Positions 51,112-61,941 of a stretch of 64,000 nt of DNA are shown piece after piece; position 1 is the first letter of the stretch; every line of letters starts with the position of its first letter. The translations under genes were made by a program, and so were the position numbers. The notes beneath the pieces were generated by a model. It was not told the DNA's origin and searched no databases. It saw nothing but the letters and a program-made list of their open reading frames with translations. This stretch comes from Albidovulum denitrificans (GTDB taxonomy: Bacteria; Pseudomonadota; Alphaproteobacteria; Rhodobacterales; Rhodobacteraceae): NCBI RefSeq assembly GCF_002973535.1, contig NZ_PVEP01000011.1, forward strand, positions 62,001-126,000, in the 5' to 3' direction.

Positions 51112-52257
51112 ATGACCATCACGCGACGCAACTTCGCCCTTGGCCTGACGACGCTGTCGGGCCTTGCCGCCTGTAGCAACCCGCAGCTTGGCGCCCTGAC
51201 CACGACGCGCCGCGCCGCGCCCGCAGGGGACCTGCCTGCGGTGCCGAACGCGGGCTATGACGCCTGGGTCGCGGCGTTCCGGCAGCGGGCGGCGGGCTAT
51301 GGCCTGACCGCCGCGACCGTCAACACCGCCTTCCGCAGTGCGGGCTTCCTGCCCGGCGTCATCACGCGGGACCGCAACCAGACCGAATTCAGCCGCACGC
51401 TGGAGGATTACCTGTCCATCGCCACCTCGGACGAACGTGTATCCAAGGGCCGTGCCGCCTATGCCCGGCACCGCGCGACGCTTTCGGCGCTGCAAAGCCG
51501 CTACGGCGTCGATGCCACCGTGATCGCCGCGATCTGGGGGCTTGAGAGCTTTTATGGCGAGCGGCGCGGCGATGTCTCCGTGATCTCCGCCACCTCGACG
51601 CTGGCCTATGAGGGGCGGCGCGGGGCGTTTTTCGAAAAGCAGCTCGTCGCCGCGCTGAAGATCCTGCAAAGCGGCGACACGACGCCCGCGAACCTGACCG
51701 GAAGCTGGGCCGGGGCGATGGGCCACACGCAGTTCATCCCGACCACCTATCAGGCCTATGCCGTCGATTTCACCGGCGACGGGCGGCGCGACATCTGGGG
51801 CGACGACCCGACCGACGCGCTGGCCTCGACCGCCAACTACCTTGCCAAAAGCGGCTGGGCGCGGGGCCTGACATGGGGCGGCCTTGCCGGATCGGGCGTC
51901 GCGGGGCGGCTGATCCAGCCGCAGGCGGGCGGCCCGAGCTTTGCCGTCACAGGCAATTTCGACGCCATCAAGCGCTACAACAACTCCGACAGCTATGCGC
52001 TTGGCGTCGGGCTGCTGGCCGACCGGATCGGCGGCGCGGGGCCGTTGCAGGCAAGCTTTCCGCCCGATGCCAACGGGCTGACCAAGGCCGACCGCGTGGC
52101 GCTGCAAAAGGGCCTGACGGCGCGCGGTTTCGATACCGGCGGCAGCGACGGGGTGATCGGGCCGAAGACGCGCGACGCGATCCGCGCCTATCAGGCCAGC
52201 CGCGGCATGGCGGCGACGGGGGAGCCGTCGGTGGCACTGCTGCGCAGTCTGGGCTAG
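51112..52257 (+). CDS. MltB-type lytic murein transglycosylase (lipoprotein) with PG-binding domain
   Basis: The protein has 381 residues. A Tat-like RR followed by a lipobox is visible (TRRNFALGLTTLSGLAACSN). The SLT_2/MltB domain has WGLESFYGERRGD with the catalytic glutamate, then GAMGHTQFIPTTY and DIWGDDPTDALASTANYL. A C-terminal peptidoglycan-binding domain spans about residues 320-381 (LQKGLTARGFDTGGSDGVIG, RDAIRAYQ). It cuts the glycan strand in the periplasm. The stop overlaps that of the converging exonuclease gene by 2 bp. Confidence 0.95.
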   Translation: MTITRRNFALGLTTLSGLAACSNPQLGALTTTRRAAPAGDLPAVPNAGYDAWVAAFRQRAAGYGLTAATVNTAFRSAGFLPGVITRDRNQTEFSRTLEDYLSIATSDERVSKGRAAYARHRATLSALQSRYGVDATVIAAIWGLESFYGERRGDVSVISATSTLAYEGRRGAFFEKQLVAALKILQSGDTTPANLTGSWAGAMGHTQFIPTTYQAYAVDFTGDGRRDIWGDDPTDALASTANYLAKSGWARGLTWGGLAGSGVAGRLIQPQAGGPSFAVTGNFDAIKRYNNSDSYALGVGLLADRIGGAGPLQASFPPDANGLTKADRVALQKGLTARGFDTGGSDGVIGPKTRDAIRAYQASRGMAATGEPSVALLRSLG

Positions 52258-54332
52258 GCGTTCAGGTCCTTCAACAGCCGCCCGTGCTTGCGCACCTCGG
52301 TCAGCACGTCGCCGAAGGTCAGAAGCCCCTTGGCCTTCAGCATCGGCAACAGCTTCTGAAACGCCTCGGCCGTCGCGATCGTGTCGCCAAGCGCGGTGTG
52401 GCGCGCCTCTTCCGGGATGGTGATGCCAAGCCGGTGGGTCAACGCGTCAAGGCTGTGGCTTTCGGTCTTGCCATAGACCACCGCCGACAGAAGCACGGTG
52501 TCGAGGATGGGGTTGTCGAAGGTCATCCCCAGTTCCCCCTCGCGGCGGCGCAGGAATTCCATGTCGAAGGGCGCGTTATGGGCGATCAGGACCGAGCCGC
52601 TGGCAAAGCCGTGAAAGCGGCGCAGCGCCGTCGGCACGTCGGGCGCGCCTGCGATCATCGCCTCGGAAATCCCGTGGACCTCGGTCGCCTTGGGCGGGAT
52701 GCTGCGGCCGGGATCGACGAGCGTGTCGAAAACCTCGCCCTCCACCCGGCGGCCGTTCACCAGCCGCAGCGCGGCGATCTGCACGATCTCATCGCCCTCC
52801 TGCGGCAGAAGGCCAGTCGTCTCGGTGTCGAAGACGACATAGGCAAGGTCATCCAGACGCGCCTCGGCCAGCGCGGTGGCGGTGGGTTTGAAGAGCAGGT
52901 CAAAGTCGTAGACGACCCGACGCAACAGCGGTTCGGGCCGGCGCGAGGCCACGCGCGCCTCACGCAAGGGCAGGCAGATCGCGGCCCGCCCCCCGCTGCG
53001 CTGTTCGGGCCAGCATTCGGTCGCATGGCTGGCCAGAACCGCCCGGCCCGTGGTGTCGTCGCCGGACCGCTCCAGCGGTTCGGCCAGCCAGCGTTCCAGC
53101 GGACCTAGGCCAAGGGGCGCGCCGGTCCAGGCCAGCTCGATCATCGCGCCCGGCCCGTCCTCAACCACCGAGACCGCGAAGTCGCGGGCGGTGTTTTCCT
53201 CGGCCAGACGCGCGGCCAGACCGGAGAGCAGGGCGAGGATCTCAAACCCGTTGCAGCGCAGGAGAAGCCCGCTGCCCTCAGTCACGACGGCAAGCCCCGC
53301 CGTTTCCATCCGGGCGCGGACGCCGTCGAGAAGATCGGCACTGCGCGTCATCGGCATCGGCCACCAACCGGCGCGGGCGGCATCGTAGCGCCCGCCGAGT
53401 TCGTTGATGGCACGGGCGAGCGTCCCCACCTCCTCGATCAGGGCGGCGTCGAGCGCGGGGCTTTTCTCCCCATCCTCGCCCGCCATGACGCCGATAACGG
53501 TCTGAAGGCTGGCGGCCGGGCGGCGGATGCGGTCGAAGATTTCGTCCAGCAGCCGTTCGCGCCCGGCATGGGCGTTCATGTCGGCGGTGATGTCGCGCAG
53601 CGTCAGCACATAGCCGGTGCCGCTTTCGCCCGCCTCCTCCACCAGACGCATCCGGCCAGAGAAGAGGTGCGCGCCGTCCAGCGTGGCCACCATCAGGTCG
53701 GACACCGCGTCGGGATCGCCCGAGGCCAGAAGCCGGTCATAGGCATGGCGCAGCGGCGCCTCGCGCAGATAGGAAAAGACCGGCCGGTCCAGACCGATCT
53801 CGGCGTCCGCGCCCAGAAGGCCGGCGGCCTGACCGTTGTAGAACGCCATCTGGTGGCGCCCCGAACACAGCAGCACCCCCACCGGCACATCGGACAAGAG
53901 CGCCTCAAGCCGCGCCTTTTCTTCCGCCAGCCGCCGGGTTTCGCGTTCCACCGCCTCGGCCAGCGCGCTGCGGGTGACGGTCAGGTTTTCCGCCACCGCC
54001 CCGGCGGCGGGGGCGAGGTCCCCCAGGTAGCGGCCGGGCGCAAGATCCAGCGCCCCGGCGCCTTCGGCATGGGCCTGCGCGCGCAGCCCCGCCGAAATCC
54101 GCCCGATGGCGCGGGCAACGTTTTCGTCGAAAAGGTACCAGACCCAGGTGACAAGGCCGAGGATGGCGAAGGACGCCACGCTCCCGGCCAGAACGAACCC
54201 GTTCAGCAAGGCGGGTTCGGCGATCTTGCGATAGCCGAACCAGAGGCCCGCGATAACGGCCGCGACCCCGCCAAACGCGAGGACGGCAAAGAACAGGAAG
54301 ATACGCAGACGCAGGCTCAGCTTTTCAAGCAT
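52254..54332 (-). CDS. Membrane PAS/degenerate-kinase protein fused to DEDDh 3'-5' exonuclease
   Basis: The protein has 692 residues. Two N-terminal membrane helices (about 10-32 and 42-66) are followed by a HAMP-like linker and coiled coil, a PAS domain (about 145-255) and a kinase-like dimerisation helix in which the usual phospho-His is absent (DEIFDRIRRPAASLQ). A degenerate ATPase-like region follows (about 330-455). From about residue 500 it is a DnaQ-type exonuclease: YVVFDTETTGLLP, IAHNAPFDMEFL and HTALGDTIATAEAF give the D-E, D and H-D motifs. It overlaps the response-regulator gene by 8 bp. Exonucleolytic activity is likely from motifs; the sensor role is inferred. Confidence 0.88.
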   Translation of the reverse strand: MLEKLSLRLRIFLFFAVLAFGGVAAVIAGLWFGYRKIAEPALLNGFVLAGSVASFAILGLVTWVWYLFDENVARAIGRISAGLRAQAHAEGAGALDLAPGRYLGDLAPAAGAVAENLTVTRSALAEAVERETRRLAEEKARLEALLSDVPVGVLLCSGRHQMAFYNGQAAGLLGADAEIGLDRPVFSYLREAPLRHAYDRLLASGDPDAVSDLMVATLDGAHLFSGRMRLVEEAGESGTGYVLTLRDITADMNAHAGRERLLDEIFDRIRRPAASLQTVIGVMAGEDGEKSPALDAALIEEVGTLARAINELGGRYDAARAGWWPMPMTRSADLLDGVRARMETAGLAVVTEGSGLLLRCNGFEILALLSGLAARLAEENTARDFAVSVVEDGPGAMIELAWTGAPLGLGPLERWLAEPLERSGDDTTGRAVLASHATECWPEQRSGGRAAICLPLREARVASRRPEPLLRRVVYDFDLLFKPTATALAEARLDDLAYVVFDTETTGLLPQEGDEIVQIAALRLVNGRRVEGEVFDTLVDPGRSIPPKATEVHGISEAMIAGAPDVPTALRRFHGFASGSVLIAHNAPFDMEFLRRREGELGMTFDNPILDTVLLSAVVYGKTESHSLDALTHRLGITIPEEARHTALGDTIATAEAFQKLLPMLKAKGLLTFGDVLTEVRKHGRLLKDLNA

Positions 54333-54747
54333 CGCCGTCCGCCCCTGCGGCCTCCCCCCCGGCCCCGGTGTCGAGCAACCGGCGCACCTCGTCGCGCAGT
54401 TCCTTCAATTCGAACGGCTTGGCGATGAACCCGTCCGCGCCCAGCGCCAGACCCTTGCGGCGTTCCATGGTCGATCCGCGCGCCGTCATCATCAGGATCT
54501 TCACGTCCTTCAGCGCCGGGTCCATGCGCACCGTCTGACAGATCTCATAGCCCGACACCTCGGGCAGCATGACGTCCAGAAGCACCAGATCGGGCGCGCT
54601 GTCGCGGATCTTCGGGACCGCCTCGGCCCCGTTGGCGATGCGTTCATGGGCATAGCCTTCGCGCGTCAGGACATAGTCAAGCGCCAGCGCGATGTTGTCC
54701 TCATCCTCGACGATCAGCACACGATGTCTCAGCTTCGGCTCTACCAT
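54325..54747 (-). CDS. Response regulator, receiver domain only
   Basis: The protein has 140 residues. The receiver fold carries VLIVEDEDNIA with the acidic pocket, the phospho-acceptor Asp58 in LVLLDVMLPEVSGYE, a Thr in MMTARG and Lys in FIAKPFEL. There is no DNA-binding domain, so the output must be a protein partner. It is coupled to the downstream membrane/exonuclease gene (8-bp overlap) and starts 1 bp after the upstream gene's stop. GGAGG sits properly for the ATG at 54747, which decides against the GTG at 54759. Confidence 0.93.
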   Translation of the reverse strand: MVEPKLRHRVLIVEDEDNIALALDYVLTREGYAHERIANGAEAVPKIRDSAPDLVLLDVMLPEVSGYEICQTVRMDPALKDVKILMMTARGSTMERRKGLALGADGFIAKPFELKELRDEVRRLLDTGAGGEAAGADGDA

Positions 54748-54748
54748 C

Positions 54749-55279
54749 CTACCCTCCACTGCAAGCGGCCCGGACCAGCGGATCGTCCGCTTCCGTCAGC
54801 CATTCGGCCCCTTTCAATTTCCCGTCTTCGGACAGCGCCGCGCCGTCCATCAGGTCGGCGCGCGCGCCCGCCCCGCAGTCGAAGGCCTGCGGGATGCGTT
54901 TTTCGGATTGCCAGCGCTGGAACACCACCGCGTTGGCGGCGAAGACCTGTGGGTCGGCGGTTGACCGCGCCGCATGTCCCGTATCGACCGCGATAAAGCG
55001 CGAGACGATGGGAAAGGCATAGGACCAGGGGCGGTAGAACGCGCGGTCCGTCGGCGCCATCGCCACCACCACGCCTTCGGGCAGGGCGGCACGCATCCGT
55101 GGATACCAGGAATATTCGTTCCAGATCGAATAGGCGATCATCGCAAGACCGATCCCGGCGGGCATCACCCATTTCGCCAGCTTCTCCCCCCGGACCCGGC
55201 GGCTGAGGTGGTTGGCCACGAAGATCAGGCAGGCGACCCCTGCGCCCGCAGCGATGGTCGCGATGAAGTCTACCAGCAT
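54749..55279 (-). CDS. Membrane-associated hypothetical protein, 176 aa
   Basis: Two N-terminal hydrophobic helices (ATIAAGAGVACLIFVANHL and WVMPAGIGLAMIAYSIW) precede a soluble, probably extracytoplasmic domain with two cysteines (FDCGAGARAD and AACSGG at the end). I recognise no family with certainty. It sits between the DUF294 gene (13-bp gap) and the response regulator (1-bp gap), which suggests it belongs to the same signalling/transport unit. Confidence 0.82.
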   Translation of the reverse strand: MLVDFIATIAAGAGVACLIFVANHLSRRVRGEKLAKWVMPAGIGLAMIAYSIWNEYSWYPRMRAALPEGVVVAMAPTDRAFYRPWSYAFPIVSRFIAVDTGHAARSTADPQVFAANAVVFQRWQSEKRIPQAFDCGAGARADLMDGAALSEDGKLKGAEWLTEADDPLVRAACSGG

Positions 55280-55292
55280 GACCGCCCGCCCT

Positions 55293-57119
55293 TCATGTCA
55301 GCGCCCCCTTGCCGTGGCCGATGGCGGATTGCATCGTGCGGACCACGACGAAGGCGTCGCGCAGGTGGCTCCGCTCGAAATCCGGCAGGACGGAGGGTTC
55401 GAGGAAGTTGGTCGGCCGCTTGCCCGCGCGGATCTGCGCCGCCTGATGATCCAGCCGGGTTTCCGCGATCAGGTCATAGGCAGCGATCAGGTCACGCCCG
55501 CCGGTGGTGGAGATGACCCCGGCCTCAGCCGCCGCGACAAGGCGCGCGCGGGTGTTGACGGCGGCAATCCGGCCCTGAAGCGCGTAGACGCGGGCAAGGT
55601 CCGTCACCGGGACCACGCCGGAATGCTTCAGGTCGATGGTGTTGCGATGTTCGCCCGAGCGGATCGTGGCGAAACCGCGCAGAAGGCCAAGGGGCGGCGT
55701 ATGCTTCAGCGAATTGCCGATCATGTGGGCGACGAAGATGGAGTTTTTCGAGGCCGCCTCAAGCGTCTCGGACTGGATGTCGCCGAACAGACGGGGGGAG
55801 CCGCCGATGGGCCTGAGGTCGAACATCACCGAGGCGAGCATCTGTGCCTCGGGGTCGGGCCGCGCGATCCAGCCGTGGAAATAGTCGTACCATTTGCCGA
55901 TCCGCTGACACCAGCGCGGGTTGGTCGCCATCATGTCGCCGGGGCAGTAGACGTAACCGCATTCGTTCAGCCCGTCCGAGACGATCTTCGCCAGCCGCGC
56001 GAAATAGGTCATGTCGTCGTCGGTGGCGGCATCGTCGATCATCAGGCAGTTGTCCTGATCGCTGACGCCGGTCTGTTCCTGCCGCCCCTGCGAGCCGCAG
56101 GCAAGCCACATATAGGGCACCGGCGGCGCGCCAAGTTCCGCCTCGGCCATGCCCAGAAGGCGGCGCGTCACGGCGTCGGCGATGTCGGTGATCAGGCGGG
56201 TCGTGACCTCATGCGCCTGATACCCGCCGACGAATTGCAGCAGAAGCTGCGGGATACGCCGCGTCACATCGGCCAGTTCGGCCACCGCCTCGGCCCCCGC
56301 GATATCGCGGATCAGCGCCGATGAGGTCAGCGCCTGAAACCGGGTGATGTCGGTCTGGGTGATCATCCCCACCAGCCGCCCGTTTTCGGTGATCGGCATA
56401 TGCCCGATCCGCTTTTCCAGCATCTGGTTCAACACGTCCGACCCCAGCGCCGTGGGCGGCAGGCTGACAAGGTCGCGGGTCATGATATCCGACACCGGCG
56501 TTGAGCCGGGCAGCCCTGCGGCCAGCACCTTGTTGCTGAGGTCACGGGTGGTCACCAGGCCGGTCAGCAACCCGTCCGACGCGATGATCCCGATGCTGGA
56601 AACCCGCTCGGCGCGCATCTTCCGCGCCGCCTCCTGCACGGTATCCTCGGGGCCGCACACGACCGGCTCCCGCGTCATAAGGTCGCCGACCTTGCGCGTG
56701 GTCAGTTCGGCCGGGCGGGCGTCCGCAGGGCGGGAGCGGTTGAAGAAGCGCTGAAACGCCGGTTGATCGGCAACGAGGCGCGCAAAGATGCCCGGCGGCA
56801 GGAGAAGGAGGACCGACGCCTCGGTCGTCCGCGCGGTCGTGACGGCAAGCCCGCCCCGCATCAACCCGCGTTCCCCGAAAGAGTTGCGCGGACCGAGAAG
56901 CGAGACCAGCGCGCCGTTCTGGTCGAGGATCTCGACCCCGCCGCTTTCGACGAGGAACAGGCCCTCCATCGGCTCGCCCAGCGTATAGACCTCGGTCCCG
57001 GCATCGAAGGTCCTGCGGCTGAAGGAACCGGCGACACGCGCCAGTTCGTCCTGCGGCAGGGAATCGTAGGGGTGGACGGTCGCCAGAAAGCGTTCGATGG
57101 TCGGCGTATCACTCGGCAC
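55293..57119 (-). CDS. cNMP-binding/CBS/DUF294 nucleotidyltransferase-like protein
   Basis: The protein has 608 residues. An N-terminal cyclic-nucleotide-binding-like barrel (about 20-115; EPMEGLFLVESGGVEIL) is followed by a CBS pair (about 145-265; MTREPVVCGPEDTVQEAARKM, MTRDLVSLPPTALGSDVLNQM). The DUF294 domain holds ACGSQGRQEQTGVSDQDNCLM, the G-S-x(2)-R-x-E and D-x-D pattern of nucleotidyltransferases, then a DUF294 C-terminal part. Such proteins sit next to acetate/actP-type symporters in many proteobacteria; they are candidate nucleotide-sensing regulators. It is 68 bp downstream of the symporter gene. Confidence 0.92.
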   Translation of the reverse strand: MPSDTPTIERFLATVHPYDSLPQDELARVAGSFSRRTFDAGTEVYTLGEPMEGLFLVESGGVEILDQNGALVSLLGPRNSFGERGLMRGGLAVTTARTTEASVLLLLPPGIFARLVADQPAFQRFFNRSRPADARPAELTTRKVGDLMTREPVVCGPEDTVQEAARKMRAERVSSIGIIASDGLLTGLVTTRDLSNKVLAAGLPGSTPVSDIMTRDLVSLPPTALGSDVLNQMLEKRIGHMPITENGRLVGMITQTDITRFQALTSSALIRDIAGAEAVAELADVTRRIPQLLLQFVGGYQAHEVTTRLITDIADAVTRRLLGMAEAELGAPPVPYMWLACGSQGRQEQTGVSDQDNCLMIDDAATDDDMTYFARLAKIVSDGLNECGYVYCPGDMMATNPRWCQRIGKWYDYFHGWIARPDPEAQMLASVMFDLRPIGGSPRLFGDIQSETLEAASKNSIFVAHMIGNSLKHTPPLGLLRGFATIRSGEHRNTIDLKHSGVVPVTDLARVYALQGRIAAVNTRARLVAAAEAGVISTTGGRDLIAAYDLIAETRLDHQAAQIRAGKRPTNFLEPSVLPDFERSHLRDAFVVVRTMQSAIGHGKGALT

Positions 57120-57143
57120 GTTTGCGTTCTCCCCCCATTGGAT

Positions 57144-57173
57144 CGGGCGCGCCCCGGTGAAAGGGCGCGCCCG
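57144..57173 (-). terminator. Hairpin between symporter and DUF294 genes
   Basis: CGGGCGCGCCC (57144-57154) and GGGCGCGCCCG (57163-57173) form an 11-bp perfect stem with an 8-base loop. There is no T-run on the minus strand; it may attenuate transcription or protect the 3' end of the symporter message. Confidence 0.55.
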
Positions 57174-57187
57174 GATGTCAGACAGGA

Positions 57188-58945
57188 TCAGTGATGGGTC
57201 GCCGCCCCCGCCCCTTTCGGGACACGGATGGATTCCACCAGTTCCTGAACCTCGACCGGCGGCTCTTCGGTCGCGTTGGACACGACATAGGCCACGACGA
57301 AGTTGATCAGCGCCCCGACCGAGCCGAACGAGGTCGACTTGATCGACAGGAGCAGCGGATCGGCATCCGTGAAGCTGTTGGTGTCGGGAACGAAGAACCA
57401 GCCCTTGTGCAGGAAGATGTAGATGACCGTCACGATCAGACCGGACAGCATCCCCGCGACCGCACCCTTGTTGTTGATGCGCTTGGAGAAGATGCCCATC
57501 ATCAGCGCCGGGAAGATCGAGGCCGCTGCCAGACCGAAGGCCAGGGCCACCGTCTGCGCCGCGAAGCCCGGCGGGTTGAGGCCAAGCCAGGTCGCCACGG
57601 CGATGGCGACCGCCATCGAGATCCGCGCCGCCAGAAGCTCGCTCTTTTCCGAGATGTTCGGGTTGAGCTGGCCCTTGATGAGGTCGTGACTGATCGCGGA
57701 CGAGATCGCCATCAGAAGGCCCGCAGCGGTCGAAAGTGCTGCGGCAAGACCACCGGCCGCGACCAGCGCGATCACCCAGCCCGGCAGGTGGGCGATTTCC
57801 GGGTTGGCCAGAACCATGATGTCGTTGTTCACGGTCAGTTCGTTGGCGTCCTTGTCACCCAGATACTCAATCTTGCCGTCGCCGTTCTTGTCGTCGAAGG
57901 TCAGAAGGCCGGTTTTCTGCCAGTTCTGAACCCAGGTGATGTCCTGGCCCTTGGCATTGGTCCCCGCCTCGATCGCCGAAAGCTCGATCGCCTCGCCACC
58001 GACGCCGTTCGGCCAGAAGGTGTTGATGAGGTTCAGACGCGCCATCGCCGCAACCGCCGGGGCGGTGAGATAGAGCAGCGCGATGAAGACCAGCGCCCAG
58101 CCCGCGGACGACCGCGCATCGGCAACTTTCGGAACCGTGAAGAAGCGCACGATGACGTGCGGCAGGCCAGCGGTACCGATCATCAGCGACAGCGTGAACA
58201 GGAACATGTTCAGCGTCGTGTCGGACTGGTTAAGGTAGGATTTGAAGCCCAGATCGTTGACGAGCCCTTCCAGCGTTTGCAAAAGCGGCTGGCCGGTGCT
58301 GACGTCATTCGAGAACAGGCCAAGCGGCGGGATCGGGTTGCCGGTCAGTTGCAGCGAGATGAAGATCGCCGGGATCGTGTAGGCGATGATCAGCACGACA
58401 TACTGGGCAACCTGCGTGTAGGTGATGCCCTTCATGCCGCCCAGAACCGCATACATGAACACGATCGCCGCCCCGATGAAGAGACCCGTGGAGGCCTTCA
58501 CCTCAAGGAAGCGCGAGAAGGCGACACCGACACCCGTCATCTGGCCGATAACGTAGGTAATCGACGCGACGATCAGGCAGACGACGGCCACCATCCGCGC
58601 GGTCGGCGAATAGAAGCGGTCGCCGATGAATTCCGGCACGGTGAACTTGCCGAACTTGCGCAGGTAGGGCGCAAGCAGCATCGCCAGAAGTACATAGCCG
58701 CCGGTCCAGCCCATGAGGTAGGCCGAGGTGTCGTAGCCGCCGAAGGCGATGATACCGGCCATCGAGATGAAGGACGCCGCCGACATCCAGTCGGCGCCCG
58801 TCGCCATCCCGTTCAGGACCGGGTGAACGCCGCGGCCCGCGGCGTAGAACTCGCTCGTGGAGCCCGCCCGGGCCCAGATCGCGATCCCGATGTAGAGGGC
58901 GAAGGTCGCGCCCACCACGATCAGGTTAAGAGTAAACTGATCCAT
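57188..58945 (-). CDS. Sodium:solute symporter (VC_2705/ActP-like, acetate)
   Basis: The protein has 585 residues and about 13 membrane helices. The SSS-family core is clear: GMATGADWMSAASFISMAG, VPEFIGDRF, YAVLGGMKGITYTQVAQY, and GTAGLPHVIVRFFTV. The longer loop with VGGEAIELSAIEAGTNAKGQDI and the pairing with a DUF4212 gene 15 bp upstream place it in the VC_2705-type two-component sodium:solute symporters. The proximity of acs makes a monocarboxylate such as acetate a reasonable substrate. Transport specificity itself is inferred. Confidence 0.94.
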   Translation of the reverse strand: MDQFTLNLIVVGATFALYIGIAIWARAGSTSEFYAAGRGVHPVLNGMATGADWMSAASFISMAGIIAFGGYDTSAYLMGWTGGYVLLAMLLAPYLRKFGKFTVPEFIGDRFYSPTARMVAVVCLIVASITYVIGQMTGVGVAFSRFLEVKASTGLFIGAAIVFMYAVLGGMKGITYTQVAQYVVLIIAYTIPAIFISLQLTGNPIPPLGLFSNDVSTGQPLLQTLEGLVNDLGFKSYLNQSDTTLNMFLFTLSLMIGTAGLPHVIVRFFTVPKVADARSSAGWALVFIALLYLTAPAVAAMARLNLINTFWPNGVGGEAIELSAIEAGTNAKGQDITWVQNWQKTGLLTFDDKNGDGKIEYLGDKDANELTVNNDIMVLANPEIAHLPGWVIALVAAGGLAAALSTAAGLLMAISSAISHDLIKGQLNPNISEKSELLAARISMAVAIAVATWLGLNPPGFAAQTVALAFGLAAASIFPALMMGIFSKRINNKGAVAGMLSGLIVTVIYIFLHKGWFFVPDTNSFTDADPLLLSIKSTSFGSVGALINFVVAYVVSNATEEPPVEVQELVESIRVPKGAGAATHH

Positions 58946-58960
58946 TGTCCCCGCTCTCCC

Positions 58961-59218
58961 TTATTCTTCCACGCCGTGTTCCCGGTCGAGTTTGTTCATG
59001 CGTGCGGCATAAACGAAAATCAGGACCAGGAAGACGAGGATGGAGCCCTGCTGGGCAAACCAGAAGCCGAGATCGGTGCCACCGATCTTGATACCCGCGA
59101 GCATCGGTCTGAAGAGGATGCCCAGCCCATAGGACGCGATGAACCAGATCACCAGGCTGATGGTGATAAGCCGGATATTCGCGGACCAATAGGCGTTCGA
59201 CGATGATTTGTCGGCCAT
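58961..59218 (-). CDS. DUF4212 small subunit of sodium:solute symporter
   Basis: The protein has 85 residues with two membrane helices (LITISLVIWFIASYGLGILF and GSILVFLVLIFVYAARM) separated by GIKIGGTDLGFWFAQQ. This is the DUF4212/TIGR03647 symporter small subunit, always encoded just before the large subunit. The ATG at 59218 has AAAGG at a short distance and the family start MADKSSSNAYWSANI; the frame extends upstream to 59287 without family character. Confidence 0.93.
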   Translation of the reverse strand: MADKSSSNAYWSANIRLITISLVIWFIASYGLGILFRPMLAGIKIGGTDLGFWFAQQGSILVFLVLIFVYAARMNKLDREHGVEE

Positions 59219-59283
59219 TTGCCTTTCTCCCTTACGTTTCCTCTGTTCCGGCGCCCCCTGTGCATCGGGGATGCCGGCCTCCC

Positions 59284-59952
59284 TCATTGCACCGCGCGCG
59301 TCACGATGGGGTCGAGCGCTGCGGCGATATCGGCGATGGACCCCATCGCGTCGATGGTCTCGAGCACACCGTGCGAGCGGTAATGCGCGATCAGCGGCGC
59401 CGTCTGGGCGTGGTAGGCCTCAAGACGGGCGCGGGCGGTGTCTGCGTTGTCGTCGGCGCGCCGCTTGAAGGCCGTGCCGCCACATTTGTCGCAGGTGCCG
59501 TCCCGTTGGGGACGCTTGTTGGTGTCGTGGTAGCCCTCGCCACAGGCGGCGCAGGTATAGCGCCCGGCGACACGGTCGATCATCGCTTCGTCATCGACCT
59601 CAAGGCTGATGGCGACATTCACCTTCTGCCCGGCGCCCGCCAGAAGATCGTCCAGCGCCTCGGCCTGCCCCGCCGTGCGCGGGAAGCCGTCAAGGATGAC
59701 GCCCGCGGTCACGTCCGGTTCGCCCAAGCGGTCCTTCAGGATCGCCAGCACGATGTCGTCGGACACCAGCCCGCCGGATTCCATTACCGATTTCGCGGCC
59801 ATGCCGGCGGGGGTTCCCGCCGCCACGGCGGCGCGCAGGAGATCCCCGGTCGAAAGCTGGATCAGGCCAAAGCGCTCCTCCAGCATCCGTGCCTGGGTCC
59901 CCTTGCCCGCCCCCGGAGGGCCAAGGAGGATAAGAACGGCGGGGCTTGTCAT
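59284..59952 (-). CDS. adk: Adenylate kinase (long, zinc-LID form)
   Basis: The protein has 222 residues from the ATG at 59952 (MTSPAVLILLGPPGAGKG); another ATG at 59964 gives four more residues, and the ribosome-binding spacing does not decide clearly. The P-loop is GPPGAGKGTQ, and DGFPRTAGQAEAL follows. The LID holds four cysteines (CAACGEGYHD and CDKCGG), so it binds zinc. It catalyses ATP + AMP = 2 ADP. It lies 15 bp after acs, which releases AMP, so the pairing makes metabolic sense. Confidence 0.95.
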   Translation of the reverse strand: MTSPAVLILLGPPGAGKGTQARMLEERFGLIQLSTGDLLRAAVAAGTPAGMAAKSVMESGGLVSDDIVLAILKDRLGEPDVTAGVILDGFPRTAGQAEALDDLLAGAGQKVNVAISLEVDDEAMIDRVAGRYTCAACGEGYHDTNKRPQRDGTCDKCGGTAFKRRADDNADTARARLEAYHAQTAPLIAHYRSHGVLETIDAMGSIADIAAALDPIVTRAVQ

Positions 59953-59967
59953 GACCTCGCTCATCCC

Positions 59968-61941
<1,974 letters not shown>

